64,000 bases of DNA, taken from assembly GCA_016703645.1 (NCBI GenBank), contig JADJBR010000009.1, positions 1,127,501-1,191,500 on the forward strand, in the 5' to 3' direction. Both the position numbers and the translations under genes were made by a program. The notes under the pieces were generated by a model. That model did not search any database. It saw nothing but the letters and a program-made list of their open reading frames with translations, and was not told where the DNA came from. Position 1 is the stretch's first letter. The number at the start of each line of letters is the position of its first letter. This DNA is from Zoogloea sp. (GTDB lineage: Bacteria; Pseudomonadota; Gammaproteobacteria; Burkholderiales; Rhodocyclaceae). Shown here piece by piece: positions 36,912-45,442 of this stretch.

Positions 36912-37151
36912 TCAGCCGGCCTGCAGGTTGCCCAGGGCATGGTGCGCGGCGAGGCGTACCACGTAGCCGAGTTTGAAGAAGGCCGCCGACACCGGCAGGG
37001 CCAGGTGGCCGGCAATCTGCATGCCCAGGCTGAAGCGCTCTGCCAGGGGGTAGGCCACCAGGGTCGAGGCGAGCATGCCGATGGCCGCGAGGGCCATCAT
37101 GGCGCGGCCGGTGGTGAGGACCCGGCGCGGGTCAGGGGCGGCGTGGGACAT
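36912..37151 (-). CDS. Small membrane protein
   Basis: A 79-residue protein with two hydrophobic segments (about 18-38, MMALAAIGMLASTLVAYPLA; and about 45-65, IAGHLALPVSAAFFKLGYVV). No family is recognised. Its start lies 20 bases inside the end of the class II aldolase gene, so the two are translated together. The overlap and the clean codon use suggest a real gene. It may be a membrane partner of unknown function. Confidence 0.6.
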   Translation of the reverse strand: MSHAAPDPRRVLTTGRAMMALAAIGMLASTLVAYPLAERFSLGMQIAGHLALPVSAAFFKLGYVVRLAAHHALGNLQAG

Positions 37152-37815
37152 GACCGGTCTCCTCGTCGATGGTGTCAGGATGGTGGATGTGGCGATGACC
37201 TGCGGCGAGGGCGATGCGGCAGATGTGTTCCAGTCGCTCCACATGCTCGAAGGCCTCCCATGGGGTCTTGCCGACGGCGACCACGCCGTGGCGATCCAGG
37301 CCAAGGATGTGGGGGGCCGGGCCAAGAGCTGGCTGGAAGGCGTCCTCGCAGGCTTCGGCCAACTCCGTGCTGGTGGCCGGCAGCGCCGGGATGTTCGGCC
37401 CGACCCGGGTGTAGCGGGTGACCTCGGGGAAGTCGGCCGACAGCTCGGCCAGATTCCGCCCGGCGTAGAGGGCAGCGACGATGTGGGTGGGGTGCAGGTG
37501 CAGCACCGTCAGGGCCCGCCGGGCCAGCAAGGCTTGCAGGCGGCGGTGCAGGTCCAGCTCGCCCGAGGGGCGGAGGGCGGTGTTGGCGGCCCCGGCTGCG
37601 GCCGGGTCAGCCGGGACGAAGACAAACTGGCTCGGCACCAGGGCGTGCTTGATGACGCCACTGGCCGACACCAGGAAACCACGGCGGTCGCTCATGGCCA
37701 CCGACACGTTGCCGTCGCGGGTGCTGATCCAGCCGCGCTCATAGGCTTCGCGCATGACGGCGCAGGCCTGGGCCAGGACGGGGTGCTCGAGTGGGGTGCT
37801 TTCGTGGGTGGTCAT
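37132..37815 (-). CDS. Class II aldolase/adducin-family protein
   Basis: A 227-residue cytoplasmic enzyme related to fuculose-phosphate and ribulose-phosphate aldolases. The catalytic glutamate is E86 (SGELDLH) and zinc ligands H106 and H108 are in HLHPTH; a third histidine is in LDRHGVVAVG. The N-terminal GWISTRDGNVSVAM is the usual substrate loop. Members cleave or epimerise sugar phosphates; the substrate here is unknown. It is divergent from nsrR, and the NsrR-like sites lie just in front of its start, so it may be controlled by nitric oxide. It overlaps the small membrane protein gene. Confidence 0.82.
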   Translation of the reverse strand: MTTHESTPLEHPVLAQACAVMREAYERGWISTRDGNVSVAMSDRRGFLVSASGVIKHALVPSQFVFVPADPAAAGAANTALRPSGELDLHRRLQALLARRALTVLHLHPTHIVAALYAGRNLAELSADFPEVTRYTRVGPNIPALPATSTELAEACEDAFQPALGPAPHILGLDRHGVVAVGKTPWEAFEHVERLEHICRIALAAGHRHIHHPDTIDEETGHVPRRP

Positions 37816-37850
37816 GGTTCTCTCCGTGGGTGGATCTGGGTTAAGTGGAC

Positions 37851-37893
37851 TCTAAAATGCATCTTTAAAAGAGTCAATCTAAATGAATCTTTT
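37851..37893. promoter_or_regulatory. Two direct repeats resembling NsrR/Rrf2 sites
   Basis: On the minus strand AAAGATGCATTTTAGA and AAAGATTCATTTAGA occur 27 bases apart in the gap between the aldolase gene and nsrR. They match the published NsrR half-site pattern AAGATGCATTT. They are A/T-rich in an otherwise GC-rich region and probably repress both directions until nitric oxide is sensed. Confidence 0.6.
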
Positions 37894-37947
37894 GGAAAAG
37901 CCCTTATAATCGAAGGGTTGAAGCTCCTTTCCGGCCATCCGTCATCC

Positions 37948-38385
37948 ATGCACATCACCCAGCACACGGACTACGCCCTGCGCGTCCTGATCTATCTGGC
38001 GTCCAACGAGCAGCGCCTGGTGACTATTCAGGAGATCTCGGAGCGCTTCGAGATCTCCCGCAGCCATTTGATGAAGGTCGTCAATCAGCTGATCCGCAAT
38101 GGTTTTGTGGAAGGCTTGCGCGGCAAGGGTGGCGGCCTGCGCCTGGCGCGGCCGCCGCAGCAGATTGCGGTGGGGGATGTGGTGCGCAGGATGGAGACCG
38201 ATCTGGCTCTGGTGGAGTGCTTCCACGAGACGAGCCGCTGCCTGCTCACCTCCACCTGTCAGCTCAAGGGGGTGCTGGGGGCAGCGCTGGAAGCTTTCTT
38301 CGCGTCCCTGGACAAGGTGGCGCTGTCAGAGGTGCTGGGGCCTTCCCAGCGGGCCTTGCTGCACGTGCTGAAACGGGCGCCTTGA
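37948..38385 (+). CDS. nsrR: Rrf2-family regulator NsrR
   Basis: A 145-residue iron-sulfur transcription factor that represses nitric oxide defence genes and is released when NO attacks its cluster. The N-terminal helix-turn-helix is ITQHTDYALRVLIYLA followed by ISRSHLMKVVNQL. The RGKGGGLRLARP wing is typical. Cluster ligands C91, C98 and C104 have nearly the spacing of E. coli NsrR. The target sites in front of the gene suggest autoregulation. A classical target such as a NO dioxygenase is not in the window; the NorD-like gene is 33 kb away. Confidence 0.85.
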   Translation: MHITQHTDYALRVLIYLASNEQRLVTIQEISERFEISRSHLMKVVNQLIRNGFVEGLRGKGGGLRLARPPQQIAVGDVVRRMETDLALVECFHETSRCLLTSTCQLKGVLGAALEAFFASLDKVALSEVLGPSQRALLHVLKRAP

Positions 38386-38392
38386 GGGCCGC

Positions 38393-38968
38393 TCAGGCCG
38401 ACAGGCGGCCGCCCCGCCTGCGGGTGCCGATGCCGGCCATGGCGGCGAGGCCGCTGCTGCCGTGGGCGTGGCAGATGGCGCAGGCCAGGGCGTCGGCCGC
38501 GTCGGACGAAGGCGCGCCTTCAAGGGACAGCAGGCGCTGCACCATGTGGCTGACCTGCTCCTTGGCCGCCTTGCCGTGGCCGACCACTGCCTGCTTGACC
38601 TGCAGGGCGGTGTATTCGGCTACCGGGAGGTCGCAGGAAACTGCGCCACAGATGGCCGCGCCCCGGGCCTGGCCGAGCAGCAGGGTGGACTGGGGATTGA
38701 CGTTGACGAAGACGATTTCCACCGCGGCCTGATCGGGCTTGTAGGTGGCGATCACTTCGCGCACGCCATCGAGGATGATCTTGAGGCGTTCCGGCAGGCT
38801 GCCCTCGCCGGTCTTGATGCAGCCACTGGCCACGTAGCGCAGCTGGCTGCCGAGGCTGTCGATGAGGCCGAAGCCGGTGCTGCGCAGGCCCGGGTCGATG
38901 CCCAGGATGCGGGTGGCAACGCTGGCCGAGGCCGCCGGGCCATTGACCTTCACTTGCGCGCCAGCCAT
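38393..38968 (-). CDS. ruvC: Holliday junction resolvase RuvC
   Basis: A 191-residue endonuclease that cuts Holliday junctions made during recombination. The four catalytic acids are D25 (GIDPG), E84 (AAVEIVFVN), D156 and D159 (SSDAADAL), with the same spacing as E. coli D7, E66, D138 and D141. The N-terminus is some 18 residues longer than usual; a later start could apply. The C-terminal RRRGGRLSA is a short basic tail. ruvA and ruvB are not beside it. Its start overlaps the end of the EamA gene by 19 bases. Confidence 0.92.
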   Translation of the reverse strand: MAGAQVKVNGPAASASVATRILGIDPGLRSTGFGLIDSLGSQLRYVASGCIKTGEGSLPERLKIILDGVREVIATYKPDQAAVEIVFVNVNPQSTLLLGQARGAAICGAVSCDLPVAEYTALQVKQAVVGHGKAAKEQVSHMVQRLLSLEGAPSSDAADALACAICHAHGSSGLAAMAGIGTRRRGGRLSA

Positions 38969-39807
38969 ACCCCGAACACCGTCAGACCCATGCCGATCAG
39001 GGCCAGACCGGTGAGGGTTTCACCGAAGGCGGCCCAGGCGATCAGGGCGGTGGTGGGGGGCGTGAGATAGAACAGGCTGGCCACGTTCACCGCGCTGCCA
39101 TTGCGGATCAGCAGGTTGAGCAGGCTGATGGCACCCACCGACAGCACCAGTACCAGCCACAGCAGGGCGAAGATGAACGGGCCGGTCCATTCGATGACCA
39201 TGCTTTCGGTCTGGCTGGCGAGCAGGGCCGACAGGGCCAGGGTGGGCAGAAACTGGATGACCGAGCCGGTGCGCAGGTCGAAGGCCGGGCAGAAGCGCTT
39301 CTGGTAGAGGGTGCCGGCGGTGATGCCGAGGAGCGCCAGCACGGCGGGCGTGAGCATGGCGGTGAGTTCCGGCGTGCTGGCGGCGGCGGCCACCTTGTGG
39401 GCGACCACCAGCCCGACACCACCGAAGCCCAGCACCAGCCCGACCCACTGGCGCGACAGCACACGCTCACCCAGGATGGCGCCGGCCCCCAGCGCGGTGA
39501 GCAGCGGCTGCAGCCCCACCACCAGGGCGGTGATGCCCGCCGGCAGGCCGTGGCGGATGGCGGTGAAGACGCCGCCCAGGTATACCGCATGCACGAGCAC
39601 GCCGGTGATGCCGATGTGCAGCCACTGGCGTGGCGAGTTTGGCCACGGGGCACGGGTCACCAGGGCGACCATGCCCATGATGGCGATGACCAGCACGTAG
39701 CGGGTGGACAGGAAGCTGAGGGGCTCTGCGTAGGGCAGGCCGTACTTGGCACCGATGAAGCCCGTGCTCCAGAGGAGCACGAAGAGCAGGGGGTAGAAAC
39801 GGGTCAC
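38950..39807 (-). CDS. EamA-family drug/metabolite transporter
   Basis: An inner-membrane protein of 285 residues with about ten transmembrane helices in two EamA repeats ([23 protein letters not shown] at the start; [19 protein letters not shown] near the end). The repeat end with Pro and Glu in the second half is typical. Such carriers export metabolites or drugs; the substrate is not predictable. It overlaps the ruvC gene, and the small hypothetical gene upstream ends 6 bases before its start, so three genes may form one transcript. Confidence 0.85.
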   Translation of the reverse strand: MTRFYPLLFVLLWSTGFIGAKYGLPYAEPLSFLSTRYVLVIAIMGMVALVTRAPWPNSPRQWLHIGITGVLVHAVYLGGVFTAIRHGLPAGITALVVGLQPLLTALGAGAILGERVLSRQWVGLVLGFGGVGLVVAHKVAAAASTPELTAMLTPAVLALLGITAGTLYQKRFCPAFDLRTGSVIQFLPTLALSALLASQTESMVIEWTGPFIFALLWLVLVLSVGAISLLNLLIRNGSAVNVASLFYLTPPTTALIAWAAFGETLTGLALIGMGLTVFGVWLARK

Positions 39808-39813
39808 CAGCGC

Positions 39814-40047
39814 TTACGGGGTCTTGATCTTGCTGCGGTAGATCCGTGTCGAGGCGGAGACGATGACTTGCGCGTCCTGGGGGGCGATGTCCGGCAACTG
39901 CTCGCGCACGACGCGGTAGGCGAGATGTTCCAGGGACTGGCCGTTCCAGGCATTGGCGGGATCGAAGAAGGGTTCGATGATGACGTAGGCCTTGTCCACC
40001 AGCTCACGCAGGCTGAGGTTCTTGCGGCGTTCGGGGGTGCTGCTCAT
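39814..40047 (-). CDS. Small conserved-looking hypothetical protein
   Basis: A 77-residue soluble protein without a domain that I can name. It has a basic N-terminus (STPERRKNLSLRELVDKAYVI), a central FFDPANAWNGQSLEHLAYRVV and a C-terminus with VIVSASTRIYRSKI. The start at 40047 is preceded by AGGAGCCCGCC. It lies 6 bases upstream of the EamA gene and is probably co-transcribed with it. The longer frame to 40167 has Pro/Arg-rich sequence and is discounted. Confidence 0.6.
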   Translation of the reverse strand: MSSTPERRKNLSLRELVDKAYVIIEPFFDPANAWNGQSLEHLAYRVVREQLPDIAPQDAQVIVSASTRIYRSKIKTP

Positions 40048-40105
40048 GGCGGGCTCCTGAGGACGGTTTGGGCGTGGGCGAGGCGTGGATGATACCCCAC
40101 GGGAA

Positions 40106-41782
40106 TCAGGCCTCGGGCTCCCGGGCGGGTGGTGTGTACCATTTTTCCCGGGGCACGATCTTGTCATTGGTCGGGTCGCTCATGTAGTGGGGAGACATGA
40201 TCTGTACGCCATGTTCGTTGAACACATCCTGGATGTTGGCGTGCAGGCGGCTGACGACTTCGGCCCGGGGGTAGGCACCGGCAGGCAGGGCCTGGGCCAC
40301 CAGGCAGTATTCCGGATAGTAATCGGAGAGCGCCGTCTGGAAGACCCGCGGGCTTGGCGTGGTGAGGATGCCGGGCGTGCGCCCCGCCGCCTCAATGAGC
40401 ATGGCCTCCACCTGGCGCCAGGGCGTGTCGTAGCCAATGGTCACGCTGGTGTCCACCATGAAGCCTGCGCCGGTCACGGTGCGTGAGTAGTTGCGCGTGG
40501 CGCTCCCGACGATGAGGGCGTTGGGCAGGGTGATCTCGGCGCCGCGGCCGGTGCGCAGGCGGGTGGTGAACAGGCTGATGTCGACGATGGTGCCCTCGTG
40601 CTCGCCGATGCGCACGTACTCGCCCGTGCGCAGGGTGCGGGAGTACATCAGGATCAGCCCGCTGGCACCCTGCCCGACGATGCTGGACGCGCCCAGGGAG
40701 ACCATCAGGCCGATCAGTACCGACATGCCCTTGAAGGCCTCCGTGTGGGCGCCGGGGAGGTAGGGATAGGCCATCACCAGGGCAAAGATCCAGATCAGGA
40801 TGTTGGTGATCTTGCGGGTGGGTCCCACCGTGTCCCGGTCCAGCCAGCCGATGCCGGACGCCCCCGCGGACACGTGGTCGAAGAGGGGCTTGAGCAGCCC
40901 GACCACGCCCCGGGCGAGGAGGAACATGATGGCCGCGATGAGCAGATTGGGCAGGGTGGTGATGATGCCCCGAGCCAGGTCGAACAGCATGCCGAGCAGA
41001 TAGCCATTGAGCTGCTCGCCCCACGCCCGGGTGAAGGGGAAGCGCGCCAGCACGAAGCCGAGCCAGGCATAGCCCAGCAAGAGGGTGAGCAGCCAGTAGC
41101 TCGCGCTCATCAGCCAGCCCACGGCCGCGAGGACGCGGTCGCGGCGGATCAGTTCGGTGCCGCCAAGCTTGAGGTGACGGGCTTTCTGGTCGATGGCGCG
41201 GACCAGGCGCGTGCTGATGCCCGCATGCAGCCGGTTCAGGGCCAGGGTGAGGAGCAGGGCGGCCACCGTTGCGCCCGCCGCCGCCGCGGCACCCCGGGCC
41301 ATGGCTTCACTGTCACGGCTCTCGCGGGTCTCGGCGATGACCCGGCGCAGCTTGTCCAGGGTGCTGTGGGTGAGGCCTTCGAGCGTTTCGCCGCTGAGCT
41401 TGTCCACGTCGTCGTGGGTGAGGATGAAGGCAAGCTGTCCCCCCACCAGGAAGATGTTGCCCATCTGGTTGTGCTGGACCTTGACCTCATCACTCTCGTC
41501 CCGGGCCAGGATGGTGCTCAGATTGCGCTCGCCGCGTTCGGCGCGCTGGCTGGCCGGCGAGCCGAGCAGGCTGCTGCGAAAACGCACCACGTGACGGTTC
41601 ATCAGGATCAGGTCGGCCTCGCCGCTGCCCGGCACTGTGGTCGCCATGACCGGGGTTTCGGGCCGAGGTGGCGGGGTTTCAGCCGTCTGTACGGGCTCCC
41701 CGTTGGGGTTTGCAGGGACACTGCCCGGCAGGAGAAGCCCGAGGAGAACGATGATGCGCGCGACGAGGGAGATCAGATGCAT
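40106..41782 (-). CDS. MscS-family mechanosensitive ion channel
   Basis: An inner-membrane channel of 558 residues. A signal peptide (LISLVARIIVLLGLLLPG) precedes a periplasmic domain of about 130 residues, then about five transmembrane helices from 170 on. The pore helix and beta domain are recognisable: SIVGQGASGLILMYSRTLR, then GEYVRIGEHEGTIVDIS and TLPNALIVG. These channels open under membrane tension on osmotic downshift. The start at 41782 gives the signal peptide at the N-terminus. The gene is divergent from the EVE gene. Confidence 0.88.
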   Translation of the reverse strand: MHLISLVARIIVLLGLLLPGSVPANPNGEPVQTAETPPPRPETPVMATTVPGSGEADLILMNRHVVRFRSSLLGSPASQRAERGERNLSTILARDESDEVKVQHNQMGNIFLVGGQLAFILTHDDVDKLSGETLEGLTHSTLDKLRRVIAETRESRDSEAMARGAAAAAGATVAALLLTLALNRLHAGISTRLVRAIDQKARHLKLGGTELIRRDRVLAAVGWLMSASYWLLTLLLGYAWLGFVLARFPFTRAWGEQLNGYLLGMLFDLARGIITTLPNLLIAAIMFLLARGVVGLLKPLFDHVSAGASGIGWLDRDTVGPTRKITNILIWIFALVMAYPYLPGAHTEAFKGMSVLIGLMVSLGASSIVGQGASGLILMYSRTLRTGEYVRIGEHEGTIVDISLFTTRLRTGRGAEITLPNALIVGSATRNYSRTVTGAGFMVDTSVTIGYDTPWRQVEAMLIEAAGRTPGILTTPSPRVFQTALSDYYPEYCLVAQALPAGAYPRAEVVSRLHANIQDVFNEHGVQIMSPHYMSDPTNDKIVPREKWYTPPAREPEA

Positions 41783-41982
41783 GGCCCCCGGGTGCCTCTG
41801 GGGGGCGGGTAAAGGGGGGGGGCGGTCGAGCTGTGCGTGCATTCGGCAGGGCTTCCTTCTCGTTGTCTGCGTGCGTCGGGGCGTATCCGGCATTGTGTGA
41901 CAGAATCTTCCTCCCAATGAATTGCGGGCTCAATCCGGATCTGTCGGCCCCGGCCGGGCTGGCATCGAGAACGGAGCATTCC

Positions 41983-42468
41983 ATGCACTATTGGCTGATG
42001 AAATCCGAACCCGACGACGTATCCATCGACGACCTCGCCGGCCGGCCCGATCAGACCGTGCCCTGGTATGGCGTGCGCAACTATCAGGCGCGCAATTTCA
42101 TGCGTGACGGGATGCAGGTGGGTGACGGGGTGCTGTTCTACCACTCGGGGTGTAGCGAGCCGGGCATCGCCGGCATTGCCCGGGTGGCAAGCACGGCCTA
42201 CCCGGACGCCACCCAGTTCGATCCGGCGAGCAAGTACTTCGATCCCAAGGCCACCCCTGAGCATCCCCGCTGGCTGCATGTGGATGTGGCCTTCGTGCGC
42301 AAGACCCGCCTGCTGGGTTTGTCCGAATTGCGCAGCCACCCGGAACTGGAGAACATGCGCGTCCTCGCCCGCGGCAACCGGCTGTCGATCACACCGGTGG
42401 CGCCGGCCGAGTGGCGCTTCATCGTCGGGCATCTGCTTGGCGCAACGCATCTTCAGGACTGGAAATGA
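41983..42468 (+). CDS. EVE-domain protein
   Basis: A 161-residue cytoplasmic protein with one EVE domain. Typical parts are MHYWLMKSEPDD at the start, VPWYGVRNYQARNFMR at about 27-42, and GDGVLFYHS at 47-55. EVE domains are related to PUA and YTH domains and are thought to bind modified bases in RNA or DNA. The TauE-like gene starts within its stop codon (ATGA), so the two are translated together. The ATG at 41983 is fixed by the conserved first residues. Confidence 0.9.
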   Translation: MHYWLMKSEPDDVSIDDLAGRPDQTVPWYGVRNYQARNFMRDGMQVGDGVLFYHSGCSEPGIAGIARVASTAYPDATQFDPASKYFDPKATPEHPRWLHVDVAFVRKTRLLGLSELRSHPELENMRVLARGNRLSITPVAPAEWRFIVGHLLGATHLQDWK

Positions 42469-43274
42469 GCATCGGAATCGAATGGCTGGTCGCCTATCTC
42501 GCCCTCGACGCCTTCGTCGGCTTCTTCGCGGGACTGCTGGGCGTGGGGGGCGGCGCGATCATGGTGCCGATGCTGACCACCCTGTTCGCCGCCCAGGGTT
42601 TTCCGAAGGAGCACATGGTGCACCTGGCCCTGGGCACCTCCATGGCCGGTATCGTGGTCACTTCCATCTCCAGCCTGCGTGCGCACCACGCCCATGGGGC
42701 GGTGCGCTGGGACATCGTCCGGGGCATCGCACCCGGCGTGCTGGCGGGCACCTTCGCCGGAACTTTCGTGGCGTCCCGGGCGCCCACCCAGCCCCTGGCC
42801 ATCTTCTTCGCCTGCTTCACCGCCTATGTGGCGGTGCAGATGATCCTCAACGTCAAGCCCAAGCCCTCCCGCGAACTGCCGGGGCGCGCCGGGCTGGCGG
42901 GCGTCGGTGCGGGGATCGGGGCGATCTCGTCACTGGTGGCGATCGGGGGCGGTTCCCTGTCGGTGCCTTTCATGACCTGGTGCAACGTGAAGGTACATAA
43001 CGCCATCGGCACCTCCGCCGCCATCGGCCTGCCCATTGCCCTGGCCGGTGCGCTCGGCTATCTGATCAACGGCTGGTCGGCCCAGGGGCTGCCGGCGTGG
43101 TCGGTGGGCTTCGTCTATCTGCCGGCGCTGGTGCTGCTGAGCCTGCTCTCGAGCCTCACCGCCCCCGTCGGCGCCCGGCTCGCCCACAGGCTGCCGGTGG
43201 CCACCCTGAAGAAGATCTTCGCCGGTGTGCTGGTGCTGTTGTCGGCAAAGATGCTGCATACGGTACTGGGCTGA
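42465..43274 (+). CDS. TauE/SafE-family sulfite exporter-like protein
   Basis: An inner-membrane protein of 269 residues with about eight transmembrane helices and two repeats of the family motif (LLGVGGGAIMVPMLTTLF at about 24-41; LVAIGGGSLSVPFMTWC at about 160-176). These carriers are thought to export sulfite, sulfoacetate or similar anions. The substrate here is unknown. Translation is coupled to the EVE gene by a four-base overlap. No sulfur genes are nearby. Confidence 0.85.
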   Translation: MSIGIEWLVAYLALDAFVGFFAGLLGVGGGAIMVPMLTTLFAAQGFPKEHMVHLALGTSMAGIVVTSISSLRAHHAHGAVRWDIVRGIAPGVLAGTFAGTFVASRAPTQPLAIFFACFTAYVAVQMILNVKPKPSRELPGRAGLAGVGAGIGAISSLVAIGGGSLSVPFMTWCNVKVHNAIGTSAAIGLPIALAGALGYLINGWSAQGLPAWSVGFVYLPALVLLSLLSSLTAPVGARLAHRLPVATLKKIFAGVLVLLSAKMLHTVLG

Positions 43275-43406
43275 GAGCGCGTCAAGCGCTTGTGGGCGGC
43301 GAGCTTTCCTCGCCAACGCTGACGGGGTGTCTTCGCCGGCACGCACCCTTCAGAATTGCCGGTCATGCGCCGTCAATTACCCGGTCCATTCCGTCCGGGT
43401 ACTCCC

Positions 43407-44075
43407 ATGTCCGTTGCCAATGTCCGTCTTCAGCTCCAGTTCGATCTCGAACTGGCCGTACCCGATTCCCTGGCCACCCTGGATCACGCGCAGCTCTGCA
43501 AGACGCTCGCCGGGCTGCTGGGGCCGACCGTCATCCAGGGCTTGCCGGTGATTGCCGGCAAGCAACTGGCCAAGGCCGAGATGCGGGTCCTCAAGCACCA
43601 TCACCGGCTCGAGGCTGAGGTGAAGACGGCCGCCCGCGTCGAGCCGTCGCGCATTATGGATGCTGCTCCCCATCTGACCGACGCCGAGGTGGCTACCCTC
43701 GCCATGCGTGCGGTGGCGCGTCTGCCGAAGGGCGAGGCGGAACAGGCGAGCTACCTGCGTAGTCAGGCGCTGGCCCTCGTCAATGAATATCGGCTGGTCT
43801 CCTGCCTGGTGGACGCCCTGCTCTCGAACGGCAAGCCCTCGCAGATCGAGGGCAAGCTCAACCTGACCAACGGCCATATCTTCCTTGATGCATCCCATCG
43901 CCAGACCCGTCTGCAGAACGCCCAGGGCCCGCTGCGGGTGGCGGTGGCCGGCACGGACGTGGTGCTGACGGCGGAATGTTCGGGCCATACCCTGACGGGG
44001 CCCGTGCTGGATGTCACCGTGAAGCAGTTGGTGCCCCACCGGGGTGTGCTGCTTGCACGCTGGCAGGCCGGTTGA
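43407..44075 (+). CDS. Hypothetical protein
   Basis: A 222-residue protein without a recognised domain, signal peptide or membrane segment. The first 120 residues are helical (DSLATLDHAQLCKTLAGLL, then a basic KHHHRLEAEVKTAARVE), the last 80 form strands (GKLNLTNGHIFLDAS, then LRVAVAGTDVVLTAEC), suggesting two domains. The ATG at 43407 is preceded by a weak GGGT. It is convergent with the enoyl-CoA hydratase gene, with 12 bases between. Codon use is that of a real gene. Confidence 0.6.
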   Translation: MSVANVRLQLQFDLELAVPDSLATLDHAQLCKTLAGLLGPTVIQGLPVIAGKQLAKAEMRVLKHHHRLEAEVKTAARVEPSRIMDAAPHLTDAEVATLAMRAVARLPKGEAEQASYLRSQALALVNEYRLVSCLVDALLSNGKPSQIEGKLNLTNGHIFLDASHRQTRLQNAQGPLRVAVAGTDVVLTAECSGHTLTGPVLDVTVKQLVPHRGVLLARWQAG

Positions 44076-44087
44076 GCCGCGGGGGCC

Positions 44088-44870
44088 TCAGCGCCCCTTG
44101 AATACCGGCGAACGCTTGCCGAGGAAGGCATCCAGGCCTTCCCGATAGTCGTCGGTGGCGAGAAAGTCGAAGGCGGCGCGCTTCTCGTCGGCACTCAGTG
44201 GCCGCCCGTCCATCAGGCGATGGACCCATTGTTTGTGCCAGCGGGCCACCAGCGGCGCGCCCTTGACGATCCGGCCGACGGTGGCAAGGGTTTCCCGCTC
44301 CACCTCCTCGTCGTCCACCACCCGGGTCAGGAGACCCTTGGCCAGGGCTTCCCGGGCACCCAGGATGCGCCCTTCGAGCAGAATCTCGAGCAGCACGGCG
44401 GGGCCCACCAGGCCCAGCAGACCGGCCATTTCGCCGGGATACATCGAAAACCCCAGCTTGTTGATCGGTGCCCCAAAGCGGCTCGACTCGCCGGCGATGC
44501 GCAGGTCGCAGCAGCCGGCGATCTCCAGCCCGCCACCCACGCAGGCACCCTGGATCAGCGCTACGGTGGGCACCGGGCAGGCGCGTATGGCGTCCAGGGC
44601 GGCGGCCACCAGGCCTTCGTGGTAGTGGAGGGCGTCATCGACCGTGGCCCGCACGGTGAGGAACTCCTCAATGTCTCCCCCCGCCGCGAAAGCTTTGTCT
44701 CCCGCTCCCCGCAGCACCACACAGCGCACGTCCGGATCGGCATTGATGACCGTCATCCGCGCCTGCAGCCCGCGCCACATGCCGGCATCCACCGCGTTGA
44801 GCTTGTCGGGATTGGAAAGGCTGAGGGTGGCAATGCCAGCGTCCTGACTGAAGAGGATTTCTCCGGGCAT
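44088..44870 (-). CDS. Enoyl-CoA hydratase/isomerase-family protein
   Basis: A 260-residue cytoplasmic crotonase-fold enzyme acting on a CoA thioester. The CoA-binding and oxyanion-hole segments are DKAFAAGGDIEEF at about 60-72 and IQGACVGGGLEIA at about 102-114. Of the two usual catalytic glutamates, the first is in the GGGLEI segment region and the second position is less clear, so hydratase or isomerase activity cannot be chosen. The ATG at 44870 gives the normal start; the longer frame is discounted. It is divergent from the acetate symporter operon and may serve fatty- or branched-acid breakdown. Confidence 0.82.
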   Translation of the reverse strand: MPGEILFSQDAGIATLSLSNPDKLNAVDAGMWRGLQARMTVINADPDVRCVVLRGAGDKAFAAGGDIEEFLTVRATVDDALHYHEGLVAAALDAIRACPVPTVALIQGACVGGGLEIAGCCDLRIAGESSRFGAPINKLGFSMYPGEMAGLLGLVGPAVLLEILLEGRILGAREALAKGLLTRVVDDEEVERETLATVGRIVKGAPLVARWHKQWVHRLMDGRPLSADEKRAAFDFLATDDYREGLDAFLGKRSPVFKGR

Positions 44871-45106
44871 GGGGGGCTGTTTCCTTGAGAGAAGGCGGCG
44901 GGCGCAGGCTTGTTGCAGCGCACGAAAGCCGCCGTACGTTGTGGTATGGGGTCTTCTATATGCTATATCATCAGGCCGGGCGTCGTTAATGGCGCGACGT
45001 CGCCCATGGGATGCACCACAAAAAAAATAACCCACTGATCGCCGTTCCAAGAATACCAACAGGCAGATCGCGCCGAATTCACTGACTTTCTCGAGGGAGG
45101 GAAAAG

Positions 45107-45442
45107 ATGTCGACCAATGCTAGCCAGAACGCGGTGTACGCCCGTATCCGCAAAAATCCCCGCTTCGCCGAACTGGTGTCGAAGCGCCAGGGCTTCGCCA
45201 CCCTGCTGTCGGTGATCGTTCTGACGATCTTCTACGGCTTTTTCATGGTGGTGGCCTTCAACCCCAATCTGATCGGTCAGCGTCTGTCCGAAGGGTCCTA
45301 CGTGACCGTCGGGATTGCCGCCGAGCTGTTCATGTTCATCTTCTTCTGGGTGCTCACCGCGGTGTATGTCAAGCGCGCCAATGGCGAGTTCGATGCCATC
45401 ACCACCGAGATCATCCGCGACGCATCCAAGGAGGTGAAGTAA
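45107..45442 (+). CDS. DUF485 membrane protein, partner of ActP
   Basis: A 111-residue inner-membrane protein of the DUF485 (YjcH) family. Two transmembrane helices are visible ([20 protein letters not shown] and [20 protein letters not shown]), with basic loops on both sides. In many bacteria it precedes the acetate permease gene and is co-transcribed with it. Here the stop and the next start share a base (TAATG). GAGGGAGGGAAAAG before the ATG is a strong ribosome binding site. It probably assists or modulates the permease. Confidence 0.88.
   Translation: MSTNASQNAVYARIRKNPRFAELVSKRQGFATLLSVIVLTIFYGFFMVVAFNPNLIGQRLSEGSYVTVGIAAELFMFIFFWVLTAVYVKRANGEFDAITTEIIRDASKEVK

Noticed and set aside
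41783..41982. 6S RNA next to the EVE gene
   Set aside because: The gap is about 200 bases but lacks the long closing stems and central bubble expected of 6S RNA.
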